DNA from: Chitinophagales bacterium
GTDB lineage: Bacteria > Bacteroidota > Bacteroidia > Chitinophagales > JADIYW01
DNA: 6,042 nucleotides
Direction: 5' to 3'
Assembly (NCBI GenBank): GCA_020848315.1
Contig: JADLAH010000105.1
Span: 1-6,042 of the forward strand
The notes under the pieces were generated by a model. That model was not told where the DNA came from and ran no database searches. It was given only the letters and a program-made list of their open reading frames with translations. The translations under genes and the position numbers were made by a program. This document shows, piece by piece, positions 1 through 5,503 of this stretch. Position 1 is the stretch's first letter. Each line of letters starts with the position of its first letter.

Positions 1-86
1 TCTACCTGGTCTACTACACCCAGTTTAAAGCCCATTGTGTAATCGCGCTGAGTGCGCTTTGTAACTTTGTTTGTTAAAGGTTCCAT
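1..86 (-). CDS. IS3-family transposase OrfA, N-terminal fragment (runs off the window)
   Basis: Reading leftward from an ATG at 86-84, the frame is open to the window edge and gives 28 residues beginning MEPLTNKVTKRTQRDYTMGF and continuing KLGVVDQV. The RTQRDY-x-x-x-FKL-x-VV-x-QV pattern matches my recollection of the start of the small helix-turn-helix OrfA protein of IS3-type elements in Bacteroidota. In that family OrfA binds the IS ends and is joined to the DDE catalytic OrfB by programmed frameshifting. The rest of the helix-turn-helix, OrfB and the far IS end lie outside the window, so it cannot be said whether the element is intact. There is no clear Shine-Dalgarno sequence before the ATG. 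The family call rests on motif memory from a short fragment, without a database search. Confidence 0.72.
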   Translation of the reverse strand, partial: MEPLTNKVTKRTQRDYTMGFKLGVVDQV

Positions 87-127
87 AAATAAGTCGGTTT
101 TGTGTCAACTTATTTCAGGACGGGACA
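1..127 (-). mobile_element. Terminal part of an IS3-family insertion sequence, including its orfA-proximal end
   Basis: The orfA start at 86 is preceded, on the minus strand, by about 41 bases of leader reading TGTCCCGTCCTGAAATAAGT from position 127 downward and continuing into TTGACAC. A TG...CA boundary with a TGAAATAAGTTGACA-type end is what I expect of an IS3-type left end. The inferred outer end is 127, because the + strand there reads ...GGGACA and then changes into the terminator leader at 128. The partner inverted repeat and target-site duplication are outside the window, so the boundary may be off by a few bases. Confidence 0.6.
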
Positions 128-136
128 AACGGATAT

Positions 137-166
137 AAAAAGCCTGACAGTTTTGTCAGGCTTTTT
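137..166. terminator. Strong intrinsic terminator hairpin, likely bidirectional
   Basis: The arms AAAAAGCCTGACA (137-149) and TGTCAGGCTTTTT (154-166) pair perfectly over 13 bp around the 4-base loop GTTT. A T-run ends the hairpin on the + strand, and the A-run gives the same on the minus strand, so it should stop transcripts from both sides. It sits nine bases beyond the inferred IS end and 43 bases before the CAP-domain gene. It may be the terminator of a gene now separated from it by the insertion sequence, and it shields the CAP gene from IS read-through. Confidence 0.85.
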
Positions 167-209
167 CTGTTATGGTACAATATTTGAATCATTATTTCGT
201 ATAATCATT

Positions 210-833
210 ATGAAAATCAGGCTGCTTGTGCTTTGTATATTTCCACTGGCTGTATATGCCGGCGGCAACGGCTATATCAAAGATTTCAAGTCCTACCGGC
301 AGGATACTTCCTATTTTACCCGAAAGGTGTATACTGAACACACGTGGCAAACATTTTTTGCATTGCCGGAAGTCAACCGCAGCATTGATCCGAAATCGCC
401 GGACATCCACCTGCTGAATGCCTGTCTGTTCTTCGCGGCCAATCAGTTGCGGGAAAAGCAGCAGCTAAAGCCCTTGGCCATCGACTTCACCCTGAGAGAT
501 GCCGCCGCCGCGCACAGCTTTCAGATGAGCAGCCGGCATTTCTTCAGCCACCAGAATCCCTATGTGCCCGCTTTGAAGAATCCTGCCACGAGACTGGAAT
601 TGTTTCAGATAGATTTTGACATGCAGGCGGAAAACTGTCATATGCGTACCCTGGAAGAAGATGAGTTCACCTACAAGGAACTTGCCAGAGACATCATCCA
701 GGGTTTTTACAACTCCAAACCGCACCGCGAGAATCTGCTTACGCCGGAATTTTCATACAGTTCGGATGCTGCTGCCATCAGTAAAAAAGGGAGTAACTAC
801 TTGCTGTATGTCACCCAAAATTTTTATGACTGA
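210..833 (+). CDS. Secreted CAP/SCP-domain (CRISP, antigen 5, PR-1) family protein
   Basis: A 207-residue exported protein. Residues 1-17 (MKIRLLVLCIFPLAVYA) form a signal peptide with an AVYA|GG signal-peptidase I site. Residues 18-64 are a spacer with no motif I recognise. Residues about 66-206 look like a CAP domain: a first helix (LLNACLFFAANQLREKQQ), the CAP-like block AHSFQMSSRHFFSHQNP with His114, AENC with Glu141, NSKPHRENLL with His172, and a closing strand YVTQNF. His114, Glu141 and His172 correspond to residues of the usual CAP cavity. Bacterial CAP proteins are extracytoplasmic, often of unknown activity, with roles suggested in metal, lipid or peptide binding. The frame is open from an ATG at 102, but that start lies in the IS end and would put the terminator hairpin inside the gene and bury the signal peptide, so 210 is preferred. 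No clear ribosome binding site or promoter is visible. A poor match to the Bacteroidota -7 box (AATATTTG, 179-186) is too weak to annotate. Confidence 0.85.
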   Translation: MKIRLLVLCIFPLAVYAGGNGYIKDFKSYRQDTSYFTRKVYTEHTWQTFFALPEVNRSIDPKSPDIHLLNACLFFAANQLREKQQLKPLAIDFTLRDAAAAHSFQMSSRHFFSHQNPYVPALKNPATRLELFQIDFDMQAENCHMRTLEEDEFTYKELARDIIQGFYNSKPHRENLLTPEFSYSSDAAAISKKGSNYLLYVTQNFYD

Positions 834-854
834 TGATATTTTTAACCTGCCGTG

Positions 855-872
855 AACTTTTTTAAAGTTTTT
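855..872 (+). terminator. Weak candidate terminator after the CAP gene
   Basis: AACTTT (855-860) pairs with AAAGTT (864-869) around TTT and is followed by TTT. The stem is only 6 bp and AT-rich, so this is a weak hairpin, placed 22 bases after the CAP stop codon. It would fit the end of a single-gene transcript, but the surrounding AT-rich sequence could produce it by chance. Confidence 0.3.
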
Positions 873-941
873 AACATTTACAAGATATATCTGATTACTA
901 TACACTTTGTTAAATTAACGCTTTTATACTAACTTTATCCT

Positions 942-1370
942 ATGATGCGCTGGTACGCCTTTCTTTTATCTTCCTTGCTGTCGGCCAGTATGTTGGCTAC
1001 ACAGTCGGTGAAGACATTGGATAAAGTGAACGGCAAGACCAACGGCACGCCTTGTGTGCAGGCTTTTCTCAACGCGGATTTGTTACAGGACGGTGTATTT
1101 CTCTCCAAAAAATCAAAAGGCATTATCACCGTTACCAAAGATAAAGTCAACAAGATTTATTTCAATGTGACCTTGAAATCCAATATCGGCAAGAAAGACG
1201 AACCACCGATTTATCTTCGTTTCATCAAACAGAAGCAACTCGATATCAGCGAAATTCTGGAATACGCCGAAGAAGGCGATGAAATCTACATCGAAGAATT
1301 TGTGCCATCACTGAATAAGATCAATCTGAATTGCACACCTGCCAGTATTATTGTGGGCAGTAATCTTTAG
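942..1370 (+). CDS. Small secreted protein of unknown function
   Basis: A 142-residue protein. Residues 1-19 (MMRWYAFLLSSLLSASMLA) form a signal peptide with likely cleavage before TQSV. A start at the second Met (945) is equally possible. The mature part is about 120 residues, lysine-rich, and predicted mostly beta: strands such as GIITVTKD, KIYFNVTLK and PIYLRFI, then a short acidic segment (ISEILEYAEEGDEIYIEEF), then a final strand ASIIVG. Two cysteines (38 and 131) could form a disulfide. The GDEIYIEEF block followed by a terminal SIIV strand faintly recalls the C-terminal beta domain of the gliding/T9SS protein GldM. That is resemblance only, since the protein lacks the rest of GldM. It starts 108 bases after the CAP gene and is followed within four bases by a palindromic repeat. 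No function is assigned. Confidence 0.75.
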   Translation: MMRWYAFLLSSLLSASMLATQSVKTLDKVNGKTNGTPCVQAFLNADLLQDGVFLSKKSKGIITVTKDKVNKIYFNVTLKSNIGKKDEPPIYLRFIKQKQLDISEILEYAEEGDEIYIEEFVPSLNKINLNCTPASIIVGSNL

Positions 1371-1373
1371 TAT

Positions 1374-1402
1374 GCTATCGTGCCACGATAATCGTGGCAC
1401 GA
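1374..1402. repeat. 29-bp palindromic repeat, copy 1
   Basis: It is identical over 29 bases to 1714-1742. The core 1378-1402 is a perfect inverted repeat with 12-bp arms (TCGTGCCACGAT and ATCGTGGCACGA) around a single A at 1390. Each arm region is also built from the same near-palindromic unit ATCGTG-C/G-CACGA, so the unit reads as both direct and inverted repeat. The five bases GCTAT at 1374-1378 begin both copies. A further TCGTGCC at 1412-1418 can pair with GGCACGA at 1396-1402 and gives an alternative hairpin. It starts four bases after the stop codon of the small secreted gene and could act as its 3' transcript hairpin, although no T-run follows. Confidence 0.9.
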
Positions 1403-1438
1403 GTATGGCGTTCGTGCCTTTGGTACTATTCCTTTACG

Positions 1439-1450
1439 ATTAATCCATAA
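1439..1450 (+). repeat. 12-bp inner direct repeat, copy 1
   Basis: ATTAATCCATAA at 1439-1450 recurs exactly at 1666-1677. The two copies bracket the three-way-junction fold and the 1635-1656 hairpin. Each is separated from its neighbouring 29-bp palindrome by exactly 36 bases. It could be a target-site duplication or a component of a composite repeat. Confidence 0.7.
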
Positions 1451-1500
1451 ATGGCTTGTCGCTGGCGAGGATGCAACGGGAAATCCGCAGAAGAGCCAGG

Positions 1501-1623
1501 TTTATGAAAAGCACAGCAATAGCTGCAAAATGAACGAAGGGCGGCTATCAGCATTGGTGTTCATTTTATCAGCGGTTGATTTTTGAGGAACGAAAAAAAT
1601 CAAATTGCCTTGCTTTTCATAAA
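1501..1623. other. Predicted three-way-junction fold (structured DNA or RNA)
   Basis: Three stems pack together with almost no unpaired joints. The outer stem pairs 1501-1520 (starting TTTATGAAAAGCA) with 1604-1623, 18 of 20 positions matching and the two mismatches adjacent (1514-1515 against 1609-1610). Hairpin A pairs 1522-1525 and 1527-1535 (GCTG, AAAATGAAC) with 1570-1573 and 1559-1567, with a small bulge. Hairpin B pairs TTGATTTTT (1576-1584) with AAAAATCAA (1595-1603). The joints are 1, 2 and 0 bases. About 40 base pairs in 123 bases, nested this tightly, is unlikely by chance. No RNA family is recognised. It could be the hairpin core of a non-autonomous mobile element or a small structured RNA. 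Confidence 0.55.
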
Positions 1624-1665
1624 TGCTTTTTGGGCACTTTTTGGCAGCAAAAAGTGACAAAGTAA
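1534..1665 (+). pseudogene. Possible 43-codon reading-frame remnant with no start codon
   Basis: The frame after the stop at 1531-1533 runs open to TAA at 1663-1665 and ends in the residues FHKCFLGTFWQQKVTK. It has no ATG, GTG or plausible signal for translation, and it overlays the three-way-junction fold and the hairpin at 1635-1656. The GTFWQQKVTK-like ending reminds me of short 'hypothetical protein' ends that recur in Bacteroidota genomes and probably reflect repeated DNA rather than genes. The stop codon abuts the inner direct repeat at 1666. A true product is unlikely; this is recorded because the peptide is a useful search handle. Confidence 0.2.
1635..1656. other. Perfect 9-bp hairpin in the structured intergenic element
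   Basis: CACTTTTTG (1635-1643) pairs with CAAAAAGTG (1648-1656) around the 4-base loop GCAG. It lies 11 bases after the three-way-junction fold and 9 bases before the second inner direct repeat. It is not followed by a T-run, so it does not look like an ordinary terminator. Confidence 0.7.
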
Positions 1666-1677
1666 ATTAATCCATAA
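1666..1677 (+). repeat. 12-bp inner direct repeat, copy 2
   Basis: It is an exact copy of 1439-1450 (ATTAATCCATAA). It directly follows the stop of the short open frame and directly precedes the hairpin at 1678-1702. Confidence 0.7.
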
Positions 1678-1702
1678 GTTGTTGGTGAAGAACACCAACA
1701 AC
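1678..1702. other. Perfect 10-bp hairpin in the structured intergenic element
   Basis: GTTGTTGGTG (1678-1687) pairs with CACCAACAAC (1693-1702) around the 5-base loop AAGAA. It ends 11 bases before the second 29-bp palindrome. No T-run follows. Together with the palindrome it gives two strong hairpins just upstream of mfd. Confidence 0.75.
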
Positions 1703-1713
1703 AGCGACCGGGC

Positions 1714-1742
1714 GCTATCGTGCCACGATAATCGTGGCACGA
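1714..1742. repeat. 29-bp palindromic repeat, copy 2
   Basis: It is identical to 1374-1402, in the same orientation, with the same 12-bp arms around a single A (1730). It lies 84 bases before the mfd start and overlaps the longest possible mfd reading frame (ATG at 1734), which is one reason to reject that start. In an mfd transcript starting upstream it would form a hairpin in the 5' leader. Confidence 0.9.
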
Positions 1743-1826
1743 AGAACAACAACCTCGCAACTTACATTTTTTTCCTGCCTTTATTCGCCATCAAACAATT
1801 ATCTTCGCGTTTCGTTATACGGTAGC

Positions 1827-4800
1827 ATGGATTTGCAACAACTCCTGTTCCTGTTTCGCGATGATGCGCGCACTCAGGAACTTATTCAACACCTTTCCGC
1901 CCCGCAAGCCCGCGTCTTGCTGCAGGGAACTATTGGCTCCGCGCCCAATTTCATCACAGCAGCACTCTTCATGCAGTCGGATATCACCCAGCTGATTGTG
2001 GCCAACGATGCCGAGGAAGCCCAGTATATTCAGAACGACCTGCAAAATCTGTTGGAGAAAAAGGAAATTCTGCTGCTGCCGTCTTCGTATAAAAAACCGG
2101 GACACTTTTCCGATCTGAACAACCATCACATCCTGCTGCGGGCACAGACGCTGAACGCGCTGATGAATGCCAAAAAAGGCGGCGAAATCATCGTCACTTT
2201 CCCGGAAGCCTTGCAGGAACTGCTGGTGCGCAAGGAAAAGCTGATAGAAAACACGCTGTTCCTGAAAACCGGTGAGAAAATCAACGTGGACTTCATGCTC
2301 GACCTGCTCATCGAATACGGATTTCACCGCACCGATTTCGTGTATGAACCGGGCGAGTTCTCCATCCGCGGCGGCATCATCGACGTATTTTCCTTCGGCA
2401 ATGAACTGCCTTACCGCATCGAGCTGTTTGACGATGAGGTGGAAAGTCTCCGCACCTTCGATCCGGAAACACAACTGTCGCAGCGAAAGATTTCGGAGCT
2501 TACCATCATCCCCAATATCAACGAGCATTTTACGCAGGAAACCATTTCCACTTTGTTTGAATTCCTGCCGGATAACACGGTGATATGGCTCCGCGACCTG
2601 ACTTTATTCCGAGAGCTCACCGCCAAAAATTACGACCGCGCACTGGAAGAATACGAGCGGCTGAACAACAGCACTAAAGCAAAAAAAGAAGAGGAGCATC
2701 CGTTCCTCCACAAAACTTTGACCCAAATATTGCTGTCGCCGGAAGCGCTGGATGAGGAAACAGAACGCCACCGGCTGATATTGCTCCGAAGCGAAGCGTC
2801 TTTGCTGCAGACAGGCGCAGATCAGGTGCCCGTGATTACCTATCAGCAACAGCCGCAGCCTTCCTTCAACCGCAACTTCGATTTGCTGATACAGGATTTT
2901 ATCCAACATCAGAAAGCGCAGTTCCAGACTTTTATATTCTCCGAAAATGCCCGGCAGATCGAGCGTTTTCACCATATTTTTGAAGACAAAAAAGCGGCGG
3001 TTCATTTTCATCCCTGCTATATCGATCTGGCGCAGGGATTTATCGACAGAGACCTGCAGATAGCCTGCTACACCGATCATCAGATTTTCGATCGCTATCA
3101 CAAATACAAAACGAAGGCCGGATTCAACCGCACCAAGGCCATCACGATACGGCAACTGAAAGACCTGAATCCGGGCGATTATGTCACGCATATCGATCAT
3201 GGTATCGGCGTATTTTCCGGACTGGAAAAAGTCACCGTCAACGGACAATCGCAGGAGATGGTGCGGCTGATTTACAAAGACCAGGATTTGCTGTATGTCA
3301 ACATCAATTCCTTACATAAAATCTCGAAATACACCGGCAAGGAAGGCCATATTCCGAAGGTCAATAAACTGGGCAGCGATGCCTGGACCAACCTGAAAAA
3401 CAAGACCAAGAAGAAAGTCAAGGATATTGCCGCCGAGCTGATTAAACTGTACGCGCAGCGCAGGATGGCACCGGGACATGCTTTTGCCAAAGATTCCTAC
3501 CTGCAGGACGAACTGGAAGCTTCTTTCATGTATGAAGATACACCTGACCAATACAGGGCCACACAGGAAGTGAAAGCGGATATGGAAAAACCGCATCCGA
3601 TGGACCGATTGGTCTGCGGGGATGTAGGCTTTGGCAAAACGGAAGTAGCCATACGGGCGGCCTTCAAGGCGGTTTGCGATGGCAAACAGGTGGCGGTGCT
3701 CGTGCCGACGACCATTCTGGCGTGGCAACATTACAAGACATTTTCCGCCAGACTGAAGGAGTTTGCAACGACGGTGGATTTCCTCAACCGCTTCAAATCG
3801 GCGAAAGAAAAAAAGGAAACGCTGGAGCGCGTGAAAGAAGGAAAAGTGGATATTCTGATCGGCACCCACGCCTTGCTGAATAAAGAACTGGTGTTTAAAA
3901 ATCTGGGATTGCTGATAATCGATGAAGAACAGAAATTCGGGGTGACGGCCAAGGAAAAACTGCGGCAGTTATCGGCCAACGTGGATACGCTGACACTGAC
4001 GGCCACACCGATTCCGCGCACCCTGAAATTCTCGCTGATGGGCGCGCGCGATTTGTCGAATATCCTTACGCCACCGCCGAACCGCATACCTATCACCACC
4101 GAAGTGCAGACCTTTGATGTGAAGAACATCAAAGAAATCATTGAGTTTGAAGTATACCGCGGCGGACAGGTTTATTTCGTGCACAACCGCGTGAAAGACC
4201 TGCCTGAACTGGAGGCCGTGCTGCGCAGGCTGGTGCCGGACGTGACGATTAAGTCGGCACACGGACAACTCGGCGGCGACCAGCTGGAAGATATCATGCT
4301 GGAGTTTATCAACGGCGATTTTGATGTGTTGCTGAGTACGAATATCGTGGAAAGCGGATTGGATATTCCGAACGCGAATACGATTATCATCAACAATGCG
4401 CACCACTTCGGCCTCAGTGATCTGCATCAGCTGCGGGGCAGGGTAGGGCGTTCCAACAAGAAAGCTTTTTGTTATCTGCTGGCACCGCCGAAATCGACGC
4501 TGACGGACGAGGCTAAAAAACGACTGCAAACGCTGGAAGAATTTTCAGACTTAGGCTCCGGATTTCAGATTGCGATGCGCGACATGGATATCCGCGGAGC
4601 GGGCAATCTGCTGGGCGGCGAACAGAGTGGCTTTATCGTGGATATCGGCTATGAAATGTATCACAAAATCCTGGATGAAGCCATTCAGGAACTGAAATAT
4701 ACCGACTTCAAAGATGTGTTTAAGGAACAGATTGAAGCGCAGCAGCAGTTTGTGTACGACTGCACCATTGATACGGATGTGGAGATGTTGATTCCGCCGG

Positions 4801-5219
4801 AATATGTGCAGAATACGGAAGAAAGGCTGCGTCTGTACACGGAACTGGATGCCATTGAAACGGAAGAGAAATTGCAGACTTTTGCGCGCAAACTGGAGGA
4901 TCGTTTCGGCAAGCTTCCGAGACAAATTAATGAGTTGTTCGACGGTCTGCGCATCCGCTGGATAGCGAAGAAAATCGGATTTGAGCGCATTATTCTGAAA
5001 AACGGAAAACTGCGTTGTTACTTTCTGGAAAACCCGAAATCGCCGTATTACGAAAGCCCGTATTTCCCGAAAGTGATGGCACACATACAGTCGTCGAAAA
5101 AGAAGTGCACCCTGAAACAAAGCGGCAACAGTTTGATATTAGTGTATGACAACATCAAAACCATGCACGAAACCGAAATCATCTTCAAGGATATAGATGA
5201 GAAGGTGTTCGGAGTGTAA
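1827..5219 (+). CDS. mfd: Transcription-repair coupling factor Mfd (complete)
   Basis: A 1130-residue ATP-dependent DNA translocase. It removes RNA polymerase stalled at lesions and recruits UvrA for nucleotide excision repair, in the cytoplasm. Order of parts: a UvrB-like N-terminal region (about 1-340) with a degenerate nucleotide-binding loop (LLQGTIGSAPNF, 31-42) and the UvrB-type block EPGEFSIRGGIIDVF (174-188); the RNA-polymerase-interacting CarD-like domain opening PGDYVTHIDHGIGVF (449-463); then the RecG-like helicase core. Core motifs are Walker A GDVGFGKT (598-605), DEEQ (699-702), TATPIPRTL (725-733), STNIVESGLDIPNA (837-850) and the arginine-finger motif QLRGRVGRS (868-876). A C-terminal TRCF domain (about 985-1085) follows. 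The length is close to the 1148 residues of the E. coli protein, with no breaks. The frame opens at 1734, but that start gives a 31-residue extension encoded partly by a palindromic repeat. MDLQQLLFLF at 1827 matches how Bacteroidota Mfd proteins begin. There is no clear Shine-Dalgarno sequence. Confidence 0.97.
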   Translation: MDLQQLLFLFRDDARTQELIQHLSAPQARVLLQGTIGSAPNFITAALFMQSDITQLIVANDAEEAQYIQNDLQNLLEKKEILLLPSSYKKPGHFSDLNNHHILLRAQTLNALMNAKKGGEIIVTFPEALQELLVRKEKLIENTLFLKTGEKINVDFMLDLLIEYGFHRTDFVYEPGEFSIRGGIIDVFSFGNELPYRIELFDDEVESLRTFDPETQLSQRKISELTIIPNINEHFTQETISTLFEFLPDNTVIWLRDLTLFRELTAKNYDRALEEYERLNNSTKAKKEEEHPFLHKTLTQILLSPEALDEETERHRLILLRSEASLLQTGADQVPVITYQQQPQPSFNRNFDLLIQDFIQHQKAQFQTFIFSENARQIERFHHIFEDKKAAVHFHPCYIDLAQGFIDRDLQIACYTDHQIFDRYHKYKTKAGFNRTKAITIRQLKDLNPGDYVTHIDHGIGVFSGLEKVTVNGQSQEMVRLIYKDQDLLYVNINSLHKISKYTGKEGHIPKVNKLGSDAWTNLKNKTKKKVKDIAAELIKLYAQRRMAPGHAFAKDSYLQDELEASFMYEDTPDQYRATQEVKADMEKPHPMDRLVCGDVGFGKTEVAIRAAFKAVCDGKQVAVLVPTTILAWQHYKTFSARLKEFATTVDFLNRFKSAKEKKETLERVKEGKVDILIGTHALLNKELVFKNLGLLIIDEEQKFGVTAKEKLRQLSANVDTLTLTATPIPRTLKFSLMGARDLSNILTPPPNRIPITTEVQTFDVKNIKEIIEFEVYRGGQVYFVHNRVKDLPELEAVLRRLVPDVTIKSAHGQLGGDQLEDIMLEFINGDFDVLLSTNIVESGLDIPNANTIIINNAHHFGLSDLHQLRGRVGRSNKKAFCYLLAPPKSTLTDEAKKRLQTLEEFSDLGSGFQIAMRDMDIRGAGNLLGGEQSGFIVDIGYEMYHKILDEAIQELKYTDFKDVFKEQIEAQQQFVYDCTIDTDVEMLIPPEYVQNTEERLRLYTELDAIETEEKLQTFARKLEDRFGKLPRQINELFDGLRIRWIAKKIGFERIILKNGKLRCYFLENPKSPYYESPYFPKVMAHIQSSKKKCTLKQSGNSLILVYDNIKTMHETEIIFKDIDEKVFGV

Positions 5220-5237
5220 TGGATAATGGAAAATGAA

Positions 5238-5272
5238 AAATGGAAAATTAGTCCGCGGTCGACAGTCCACCG
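5238..5272 (+). repeat. 35-bp direct repeat, copy 1
   Basis: Starting AAATGGAAAATTAGTCCGCG, this stretch is identical over 35 bases to 5381-5415. It begins 18 bases after the mfd stop and is preceded by related A-rich text (GGAAAATGAAAAATGG). The second half contains GTCGACAGTCCACCG, and the shorter unit GTCCACC recurs after copy 2. It is non-coding, of the low-complexity kind seen between Bacteroidota genes. Confidence 0.85.
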
Positions 5273-5289
5273 ATTCCGCGACGTTGCTT

Positions 5290-5305
5290 CCCCTCCTTGG
5301 AGGGG
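5290..5305. other. GC-rich hairpin between convergent genes, followed by a G-rich run
   Basis: CCCCTCC (5290-5296) pairs with GGAGGGG (5299-5305) around only TT, so the innermost pairs must open in a real hairpin. G-runs continue to 5318 (GAGGGGTGGG). It lies between convergent mfd and the T9SS-cargo gene and could weaken read-through, but no T-run follows and it is not a classical terminator. Confidence 0.4.
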
Positions 5306-5321
5306 ACCGAGGGGTGGGTTC

Positions 5322-5360
5322 TCCGCGACGCCATCTAAGTACTAACTACTAAGTACTCTC
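5322..5360 (+). repeat. CCGCGACGCC...AGTACT repeat, copy 1 (39 bp)
   Basis: Starts TCCGCGACGCCATCTAAGTA and continues into a TACTAACTACTAAGTACTCT tail. It matches 5504-5549 except for one substitution (A to G at the sixth base before AAGTAC) and a 7-base insertion in the tail of the later copy. A third partial copy of the TTCCGCGACG head is at 5274-5283. The ACTA-rich tail has the look of a slippage-prone microsatellite. Confidence 0.8.
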
Positions 5361-5380
5361 ACCAACACACTCGAGAGGGG

Positions 5381-5415
5381 AAATGGAAAATTAGTCCGCG
5401 GTCGACAGTCCACCG
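5381..5415 (+). repeat. 35-bp direct repeat, copy 2
   Basis: It is an exact copy of 5238-5272, 143 bases downstream. It is followed by an extra GTCCACC unit (5416-5422), which suggests growth by short tandem steps at the GTCCACCG end. Confidence 0.85.
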
Positions 5416-5462
5416 TCCACCATTTCCGCAAAATTATCTCAAATCTCGTTTCTACACAATTG

Positions 5463-5500
5463 GCTAATTCGCTAATCAACTAATTAACTCATTCGCTAAT
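5463..5500 (+). repeat. AT-rich degenerate tandem repeat (CTAATT/CTAATC units)
   Basis: Successive variants of a 7-8 base unit: GCTAATTC, GCTAATCAA, CTAATTAA, then CATTCGCTAATTA. The pattern is low complexity with no coding frame. It sits between the second 35-bp repeat and the second CCGCGACGCC repeat. This kind of array is prone to length change by slippage. Confidence 0.6.
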
Positions 5501-5503
5501 TAT

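Noticed and set aside
179..186. Bacteroidota -7 promoter box (AATATTTG) upstream of the CAP gene
   Set aside because: The first base does not fit TAnnTTTG, and the nearest upstream TTG is at the wrong distance (23 bases). A similar near-match at 900-909 before the small secreted gene has one base too many in the spacer.
1504..1586. Two tiny overlapping frames (ATG at 1504, nine codons; ATG at 1530, eighteen codons) sharing ATGA
   Set aside because: They are very short, without ribosome binding sites, and lie within the stem structure; the overlap is most likely chance.
1374..1742. CRISPR-like array from the repeated 29-mers
   Set aside because: There are only two copies, 311 bases apart, with no regular spacers and no cas genes.
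1678..1742. Integron attC site
   Set aside because: The hairpins do not carry the GTTRRRY / RYYYAAC core pair in the right places, and there is no integrase or cassette structure.
1815..2528. Long minus-strand open frame (237 residues) opposite the start of mfd, and similar antisense frames to 5120
   Set aside because: These are shadow frames of a GC-richer coding strand. They lack recognisable motifs, overlap a gene with every Mfd motif intact, and have no upstream signals.
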